From: Conchocele bisecta
Taxonomy: Eukaryota > Mollusca > Bivalvia > Lucinida > Thyasiridae
NCBI GenBank assembly: GCA_029237695.1
Contig: CM055265.1
Span: 106,282,773-106,346,772, forward strand
Length of the DNA: 64,000 nucleotides
Direction of reading: 5' to 3'
Of this stretch, positions 56,241 through 64,000 are shown piece by piece. Position 1 is the stretch's first letter. The number at the start of each line of letters is the position of its first letter. A program made the translations under genes and the position numbers. The notes beneath the pieces were generated by a model, which was given only the letters and a program-made list of their open reading frames with translations, searched no databases and was not told where the DNA came from.

Positions 56241-56422
56241 TGGATTACTGTGGAAGTATGGAGGGACTGACGCGCGTACGCATTGACGAATAGTGACCTG
56301 CTTTGCCCGATCCGCTTTGCCCGACCTTCTACATTGCAATCAATGTCATCAGGAACAGAAACTTGACAATACAAATCACCATACCATACACTGTTACTGG
56401 GAAGGATAGCATCTATTTGAAT

Positions 56423-56715
56423 GATTAAACGAAGCTTACCTTAGGGAAGGTGAAGTTTGATCCTGATTGTATCAAATGCAAACCACTTTGGGGTCACACA
56501 GAGATAGCATAGCTGCCGCAGGACCAAATCAGTCTTTAGAGCATCAGCAGATAGCTGGACACACGTCCGTGCGTCCAGGATCTGCTGCACAGTGAATGAA
56601 GAATCAAACCCGCTCCCTAGGGTGGGTAAGGGCGGGTGTGTGACCCCCAAAGTGGTTTTCAGTTGATAAAATCAGGATCAAACTTCACCTTCCCTAAGGT
56701 AAGCTTCGTTTAATC
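56423..56715. mobile_element. GATTAAACGAAGCTTACC palindromic MITE
   Basis: Terminal arms of about 75 bp, including TTAGGGAAGGTGAAGTTTGA and ACCACTTTGGGG, mirrored at the right end. Confidence 0.88.
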
Positions 56716-57164
56716 AATCAATGTTATCAACTGCATGACCCCTTTTGGGGCCCCACAGATACTTTAGAGTTGATTTTTCAGACACATGAGAATGTAATTA
56801 ATACCGTGAAATTAACAATTAATACATTACATGAACATAATAAATGTTAAGCATTCAGTTACCAGTCATATAAAACTGAACAAACACATACAACTACAAC
56901 TCATATTTTACATGCCCAATATAACCCTCTTAACAGATTTAGTTTTGACAATTTCCTTAATGTAAAATTGCTGAAAAGTGCTGGCATTTTTCCATCCTGG
57001 AGACCCCTCTCTGCCGAGCCGCCGCCACTGAGGTTGCCTGTGTACTGTGTGTGTAACATTTCAGCCTTTTATTTGTTTTTATTTATTTATATCGAGCTGG
57101 GTTTAGAACAGTGTTTCTTATTAATTAATCCCTACAGAAACTACAGTCCCTAAACAGACAACAG
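56716..57164. other. Unassigned sequence
   Basis: No gene or repeat that I can support. Confidence 0.4.
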
Positions 57165-57400
57165 ATAAGTTACAGCGATAGTGATGATCATGGGTGATGA
57201 TGATCATCATGATGGTGATTACAATGGTGTTAAGTTACAGCGATAGTGATGATCATGGGTGATGATGATCATGATGGTGATTACAATGGTGTTAAGTTAC
57301 AGCGATAGTGATGATCTTGGGTGATGATGATCATGATGGTGTTAAGTTACAGCCATCTTGATGATCATGGGTGATGATAATCAAGATAGTGATTGCAATG
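57165..57400. repeat. About 62-bp tandem repeat, four copies
   Basis: GTTAAGTTACAGCGATAGTG and GATGATCATGGGTGATGATG units; the third and fourth are shortened. Confidence 0.9.
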
Positions 57401-58264
57401 ACGTATAGTTCATCATTGATGATGATACATGTGACAGTGGTGACAATGATATTTATGTGCATGCTTAGTGCGTCACATATGTTTTGATCAGATATTTATG
57501 GCACCGTACCAATAAGGTATTGCCGCTAATTAAGGTACCGAGCATGGAAGTGCTAAATTGTTGCCCGTACGGAGGATCGTCATTGGTTTTCGTGGCTAAA
57601 ATAGCCAACGAGTTTGCGCATAAGTAGCGCCTATTTTACCCAGTACTGGAGGAAGTTATAGTCTTAGTTTCCCACAGACATTAGCAACATTGCTATTAAA
57701 CAGAGTACAGAGACAGATTACAGAACACAGTTTATAAGCCGATTGTCGTGCAGAATTATACAGAATGTTAGCGGTAATGAAACCCGGGTCAGACCGTCAT
57801 GTACAGTGTAAATATATACATACCTAAGCAATGTTGATTGTTGCTGAAGTATCATGACCCCCGACAGCCATTGACACAAGTATGCGATGCTGACAAGGCT
57901 GATTGACTTTATTATTCGCTTTATAAATTGTCCCCACCCACTTTTCCTGGAGAAATTTACTTTCGTCCTCCATAATGGCTATGCGGAACACCTCGGCTCC
58001 CGAATGTTGCATCATGGCAACTCGGGTAGTTATAAAAGCGCCTACATTTCAAACTCCCATTTCAGTCGAAGTAACGCTCACCACGCGTTAGCACTCAATC
58101 GTCGTTTCACAGATTCTCTCAACACAGAACCTCATTTTCAAGCATATTACATATAGCACGACAAGGTAATTATCACCTCAAAAAGGATCTCATAGAACCG
58201 CAGCACCTCGTCATACTCGTATTTTCAATGTCGCTGAACTGGTTTTGGGATGACCACATATTGT
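57401..58264. other. No gene recognised
   Basis: Short ORFs only. This is the region where a DIRS element would carry its reverse transcriptase, downstream of the gag remnant on the minus strand; no such motif is visible. Confidence 0.45.
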
Positions 58265-58375
58265 TTAAATAATCCATTTATCATTAGTGATTTTCTGCCA
58301 TTGAGAGAAACATGTTGTTGTTTTACCCGCAGTAAAGTTGTCTTTTGTGTTAAGCATAATAACGTTCCTACTTAC

Positions 58376-58574
58376 TTTTAATTCTTCCATTTGTTTTTGG
58401 CTGCGGGTCCCTTTTTGAACGACTGCCTCGGAGTTCCGAGAATTGTTTCCATAATTCTGGGGTGGGTGTTTGTTTTTCGGTCTCTGTTGTTGGTAGTTGT
58501 TCTGACCTCCCCACCCCCGTTTGGACAAAAAATACGTCATTTTTGTATATGTATGTCCCACTCCGGTGGCAGTC
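58376..58574 (-). pseudogene. C-terminal Gln/Gly-rich tail of the DIRS-like gag
   Basis: In a third frame, SKRGWGGQNNYQQQRPKNKH and KGTRSQKQMEELK continue the low-complexity basic tail expected at the end of such gags. It is followed by GTAAGT at 58375-58370, a perfect donor that may be chance or a retroelement intron. Confidence 0.5.
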
Positions 58575-59413
58575 ACGGTTGGCGATTCTCACTTAATGTT
58601 TTTAGTTCAGCCTGAACGGTATCCCCAAATAACTTCATCGCAGATGATGAGGATGAACACACGGATCGGAATTGCGGCAGAACGTCACGCCGAATCCGGT
58701 CTTTCCTTGACTGGTTGCTCATCGCCATGTAATAACTCATTGTCTTATAGGTGTAGCTCACTAGCTCTTTGATACGTGTGTATTGCCCATCTTGTGTCGT
58801 TTGCAGGACATCCAGCATACGTATCACTGGTACCGTACAGTTGGCAAGTTGTTGCTGTGATCGCTGCAGCTGTGAATCGGTGCCGCGAATTTCTTTCTTT
58901 GCGACATCCACTGAGGGCACTTGCAAGTTTTCAATGTTAGCAGGCCGCTTGTATTTGGACAGTAAAGCTTTCAGCTTGTCGATCTTCACTTGTGCCCTTA
59001 GGGCATGGTAAGCTATTGTAGCTAGTTTCTCACCACTGTTCTCTCCGGTCTCTGCCTCCTGCTCAAAACATTCACCAAGTTCCGCAAAACAGATCTCCTT
59101 CCTCATCACTAACATGTGATTCATTGTTTAACATCTCATCAATGTTGTCTATGTCTACTGACTGTGTATCGTCTGTGTCATCCACTGATTTTAACTGTTT
59201 GTGTGCACTACACGACGCGACAGCATCCTCCGTGTTTCTCCGCTTAGTTCCTTGCTGTCTGGAATTTATATTCTGAACTGCATCTGTCAAAGTAAACAAT
59301 AGTTGTTCCCCTTTGTCCATGAACGTCTGGAACCGTGCCTCCAGATTTTCCCCGGTATGAGCCCCTGCGGCGTCGGAGGTGCCATAATTCACCGTCACTC
59401 GAGAATCGGCCAT
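58573..59413 (-). pseudogene. DIRS-like retroelement gag (ORF1) remnant
   Basis: Two overlapping minus-strand frames form one gag-like protein: 59413-59072 (from ATG; Ser/Asp-rich N-terminus with KRRNTEDA) and 59124-58573, containing LLSKYKRPANIENLQVPSVD, then RRDVLPQFRSVCSSS and KLFGDT. From memory, KYxRPxNxxxLxxPxV and the LFGDD-like motif are hallmarks of DIRS/YR-retroelement gags in molluscs and cnidarians. A frameshift near 59100 separates the parts, and another near 58575 separates the C-terminus. No reverse transcriptase or tyrosine recombinase lies downstream, so it is a remnant. Confidence 0.65.
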
Positions 59414-59458
59414 TTTTCTTCTCTACAGAGAAAATAAATTAATGCTACTATAGCATTG

Positions 59459-59805
59459 GCAGAGCGATATCCGACGATTACAATACAGCAGTGTAGCCAA
59501 TGGCATGTCGCATGCAGGTGAATTTCACCTGTATTACTAATGCTACACTGCACCAACGCCATTTTGGTCACGCTCAGTGGTATCCAACGATTACCAATGC
59601 GACAGTGTAGCTAATGGCATGTCGCTTGCTGGTAAAGTTCACCTGTATTACAAGTGCTACACTGCCCCAATGCCGTTTCGGTCATGCTTAATGGTATCCA
59701 ATGATTACCAATACGACAGTGTAGCTAATGGCATGTCGCCTGCAGGTGAAATTCACCTGTATTACTAGTGCTACACTGTGACATTCCACGTTTCCAATAA
59801 TGACA
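59459..59805. repeat. Diverged satellite, about 113-bp units
   Basis: Three hairpin cores (CAGTGTAGCTAATGGCATGT to GCTACACTG) near 59491, 59603 and 59716, separated by a spacer holding GGTATCCAACGATTACCAAT. Confidence 0.85.
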
Positions 59806-61172
59806 GTGTAGGTTAGACCACACGAAATAGTTTTACCATATAATTTAACCGAATGCCATCCAATAAGGCCAGTCTCTCCTACTTTCACTAATCGTATATA
59901 TGCTGTGGGACTTACTTGTACATGACCTGCAGCCAGTCTGTACTGGTTCTGCATGAATTAAACAATAGGTTTACTTACTCCTAGGAAAGAAAAAGCCAGC
60001 CTCGTCATATCACCCACTATTGTTTACATTTGTTGGCCACGGAAACTTTGTTTACATCACGTGATCAACAGGTTCAGTGTTTTCTTTTAAATGCTACAAA
60101 TATGCTGAAAACTGGTGTTAAAAGCACCCCAAAATTGTCCTCAAGTGAAACGGGGTAGTAATGGATCAAGATGTGCAAGAAAACTGTGTCTGTGACCTCA
60201 AAACGCCCGCACTATATTTTTATACCGGACTACTTATGCATACCCCCTGGGCGATTTCGCGCCATTTGATATAGTCTAATCTATAAGTGTACCAGTCTCA
60301 CTACAAATCTGTCTACAATATTCACTATTCAAAACTAGGTTCTATTCCTTTATACAGTATCAAGTTTGGAGCAAATAACTCAAATGGTTGTCACACAGCA
60401 GCTGTGCAACTCCACCATGTGACTGTCCAAATTCTGCCTTAAATTGAGCTACTACAGAAATATGGAGAATTTTAGTCCATAAAATCACAAAACATACCCT
60501 AAATAGTGTTATAGCTACATGTATACCGATATGCGAAAACAATACACTTACGCCTAATTTTGGCCAATTTTGGGAACAGAGTCGTGATGTCGCGCCACTT
60601 TCCCAAACTTCTTAATTGTCCACCAGGCACCCAATATCAATGAAAAACACACTATAATGACTGTTTTGGTGTTTTTTACTGTCACATTCTAAGCCCAATC
60701 ACCTAAAGGTAATTTGCATACACTGGGGTATTATGTTTAACAAATAAAGCTGAGAAATAAAGATTTTAGAAGATTTTGAAGGCGATAATTGTCCGTCTGC
60801 GTCTCTGCGATACGAAAAGAACAAACTCTGTTGCATCGCGGAGTTCGATCGATTAGCCTTGTCGCAGTAACTTTAAATTATGTTCAATGAGACATAGCTA
60901 CAAGAAACATAAACTTCCAACTACAAATTCTGCAAAAAAAACCATATCTCACATAGGGCCTATGCCCACCTTATAGGTTAGACCACACCAAATAGTTTCA
61001 CTATATAATGTAACCGTATGCCATCCAATAAGGCCAGTCTCTCCTACTTTCACTAATCGTATGGATGCTGTGGGACCTACTTGTGCATGACCTGCAGCCA
61101 GTCTGTACTATTTGTTTTATATCGGACTACTTATACCCCCTGGGCGATTTCGCGCCATTTGGTATAGTCTAA
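59806..61172. mobile_element. GGTTAGACC element inserted in the satellite
   Basis: Starts GGTTAGACCACACGAAATAG and ends TATAGTCTAACC, with TGTA outside both ends in a split satellite monomer. 59806-60283 and 60978-61172 are direct copies (both start GGTTAGACCACAC and end GATTTCGCGCCATTTG...TCTAA), with 694 bp of other sequence between. No coding capacity. Confidence 0.75.
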
Positions 61173-64000
61173 CCTGTAGCTAACGGCAAGTCGCCTGCAG
61201 GTGAAGTTCACCCGAATTACTGATGCTACAATGTGCCATTCCAAGTTTCCAATAATGACAGTGTAGCTAATGGCATGTCGCCTGCAGGTGAAGTTCACCT
61301 GTATTACTGAAGCTACAATGTGCCATTCCATGTTTCCAATAATGACAGTGTAGCTAATGGCATGTCGCCTGCAGGTGAAGTCCACCTGTATTACTGATGC
61401 TACACTGTGACATTCCATGTTTCCAATAATGACATTGTAGCTAATGGCATGTCGCCTGCAGGTGAAGTCCACCCGTATTACTGATGCTACACTGTGACAT
61501 TCCATGTTTCCAATAATGACAGTGTAGCTAATGGCATGTCGCCTGCAGGTGAAGTCCTGTTATTACCTGAATGCTACACTTGTGACATTCGAAGTTTCCA
61601 ATAATGCAGTGGTAGCATGGCATGTGCCTGCAGGTGAGCGAGAGAAAGGCGCCGCGTTTTGGGTATGGGGTATGGGGAGGTGTTGGCGTGAGCCTTTCGT
61701 CGGAGTGTGCCTAACCGTGCTGTTCACACTTTCCATTGTTTCCAAAATTTGACAGTGTAGCTAATGGCATGTCGCATGCAGGTGAAGTTCACTTGTATTA
61801 CTGAATGCTACATGGTACTGTCACATTCCATGTTTCCAATAATGACAGTGTAGCTAATGGCATGTACGCCTGCAGGTGACGTTTTCCACCCGGTATTAAC
61901 CTTTTGAATGCTTAACACCTGTGACATTCCAGTTTCCAATAATGACAGTGTAGCTATTGGCATGTCGCTGCGGTGAAGTTCCACCCGTATTAACTGATTT
62001 GCCTAACAATGTGAACCATTCCATGTTTTTCCAATAATAACAGTTGTAGCTAATGGCATGTCGCCTGCAGGTGAAGTCCACCTGTATTACTGATGCTACA
62101 CTGTGAATTCCATTCGTGATTTCCAATAATGAACAGTGGTAGCTAATGGGCCTGTTCGCCTGCAGTGGAAGTTTCACCTGTATTACTGATGCTACAAAGG
62201 TGAACATCCAAGTATTCCAATAATACCAGTGTTTAGCTAATGCATGTCGCCTGCAGGTGAAGTTCACTTGATTACTGATGCTACAATTGTGAACAGTTCC
62301 AATGTTTCCAATTAATGACCAAGTGTAGCTAATCTGGCATGTCCGCCTGCAGGTGAAGTTCACCTGTAATACTGAATGGCCTACATTACCCACAGTGATA
62401 TCCTGTTTCCAAATGACAGGTGTAAGCTTAATGGCATTCACCTGCAGTGAAGTTCCAACCCAATTACTGATGCTACACTGTGATAATTTCCATGTTTCCA
62501 ATAATGAACAGAGTTAGCCCTAATGGCAGTTTCCGCCTGCAAGGTGAAAGTCAACCCGTATTACTGATGCTAACACTGTTGACATTCATGTTTCCGGGTA
62601 AACTTAGGTGGGGGCCAATTAATGACAGTTAGCTAATAGGCCATTGTCGCCTGCAGGTGGAAGTTCACTTTGTAATTACAGGAGGGAGGTGGGCGGGTAC
62701 ACAGTGACATTCCAAATGTTTCCAATAATGACGTGTAGCAATTGCCATTGTTTCCGCCTCAAGGTGAAGTCCACCCGATTACTGATGCTACACGTGAAAA
62801 TTCGGGTGTGGTTCCATGTTTCCAATACTGGACCAGTGGTAGCTAATGGCCATGTCGCCCTGCAGGTGGAAGTTCACCACTGTATTACAGAATTTCTACA
62901 CTGTGACATTCGAAGTTTCCATAATTACAGTGTAAAGCTATGGCATGTCGCCTGCAGTTGAAGTTCCACTTGGTTTTATTACAAAGATGCTTACACTGTC
63001 ACATCCAGTTCCAATAATGACAGTGTAGCTAATGGCATGTCGACCTTGCAGGTGAAGTTTCCACCCTGTATTTACTAATGCTACACCTGTGACATTCATG
63101 TTTCCCAATTATGACATTTAGCTAATTTGGCATGTCGCCTGCAGGTAAGTTTCCAAACCCGAATTAACTGAAATGCTACACTGTGACATTCCATGTTTCC
63201 AATAATGGACATTAGCTAATGGCATTCGCTTGCAGGTGAAGTCCACCCGTATTACTGATGCTACACTGTGAACATTCCATGTTTTTCCAATAATGGACAA
63301 GTGTAGCTAAAGGCATTCGGCCTGCCAGGTGTTAAGTCCACCTGTATTCCTGATGCCTACACAGGTACAATTCGAACGTTTCCAATAATGACAGTTTGTA
63401 GCTAATGCCTGTCGCCTGCAGGAGAAGTTCACCTGTATACTGATGCTACACAGTGACATTCCAAGTTTCCAATAATGACAGTTGAGCCTAATGGGCATTT
63501 GTCCGCCTGCAAGGGAAGTTAATCACCTTGATATTACTGATGCTACAATGTGAACATTCCATGTTTCCAATAATTGGACAGTGTAGCTAATGCATGTCGC
63601 CCTGCAGGTGAAGTTCCCCACTGTATTATACTTGATGCTACCTGTACACAGTGATATTCCTTGTTTACCAATAATGACAGTGTAGCTAATGGCATGTCCA
63701 CCTGCAGGAATCCACCCGTAATTAACTGAAGCTACACTGTGAATTCCATGTTTCCAATAATGACAGTGTAGCTAATGGCATGTCGCCTGCAGGTGAAGTC
63801 CACTTTATTACTGATGCTACACTGTGACATTCCATGTTTCCAATAATGACAGTGTAGCTAATGGCATGTCGCCTGCAGGTGAAGTTCACTTGTATTACTG
63901 ATGCTACACTGTGACATTCCATGTTTTTCCAATAATGACAGTGTAGCTAATGGCATGTCGCCATCTGCAGTGAAGTCACCCGTATTATAATGTACACTGT
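61173..64000. repeat. 87-bp satellite array, about 32 units, runs off the window
   Basis: GACAGTGTAGCTAATGGCAT recurs at 61257, 61344, 61431 and 61518 (87-bp steps). Each unit has ACAGTGTAGC paired with GCTACACTGT, an inner CAGGTGAA/TTCACCTG stem, then CATTCCATGTTTCCAATAAT as spacer. Units from about 61560 to 63730 carry many single-base insertions and losses. ORFs here are artefacts. Confidence 0.95.

Noticed and set aside
61131..63922. Minus-strand ORFs up to 201 codons
   Set aside because: 87 is a multiple of three, so the satellite stays open in frame; the peptide is one repeated unit.

Overview
The window is AT-rich nuclear DNA of a metazoan: genes are split by GT-AG introns, coding sequence is sparse, and most of the DNA is dispersed short palindromic elements, tandem arrays and retroelement remains. 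A cytoplasmic globin gene with an extra intron right after the start codon (known from arcid clams) and the repeat style suggest a mollusc, perhaps a bivalve. That host call is inference; no ribosomal or mitochondrial marker is present. Layout: bases 1-4,670 hold a tRNA-like sequence, a 207-bp tandem array with a hairpin and a tRNA-like module in each unit, and several short repeats. Bases 4,670-6,515 are one repeat-rich element. A single globin gene on the minus strand occupies 8,430-22,841. Its four exons join in frame into a 153-residue globin, with a TATA/Inr promoter at the right end, an 11.6-kb first intron packed with palindromic elements, and a likely poly(A) signal at the edge of a MITE. 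From 22,900 to 36,500 I see only repeats, including TTAA-flanked piggyBac-like MITEs, pogo-like TA-flanked MITEs and several fold-back families. At 36,500-42,800 a plus-strand host gene has an acidic first exon (36,673-36,974) that joins in frame to an exon at 42,600 resembling the N-terminal helical part of Crypton-derived/DUF3504-like proteins. The intron between them contains an antisense Ty3/gypsy retrotransposon (37,469-42,154) with near-identical LTRs, flanked by an unusual 98-bp direct duplication. From 43,000 to 58,000 there are more MITEs and tandem arrays (61-, 65-, 54- and about 62-bp units). At 58,265-59,413 lies a broken DIRS-like retroelement gag on the minus strand. From 59,460 to the end is a satellite (87-bp units, each with a hairpin core) interrupted by an inserted element at 59,806-61,172. 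Working together: the only apparently intact cellular gene is the globin, and a second cellular gene is only partly visible. The gypsy element and DIRS-like gag are frameshifted, and the MITEs have no coding capacity. All family assignments rest on motifs recognised by eye; no search was run.
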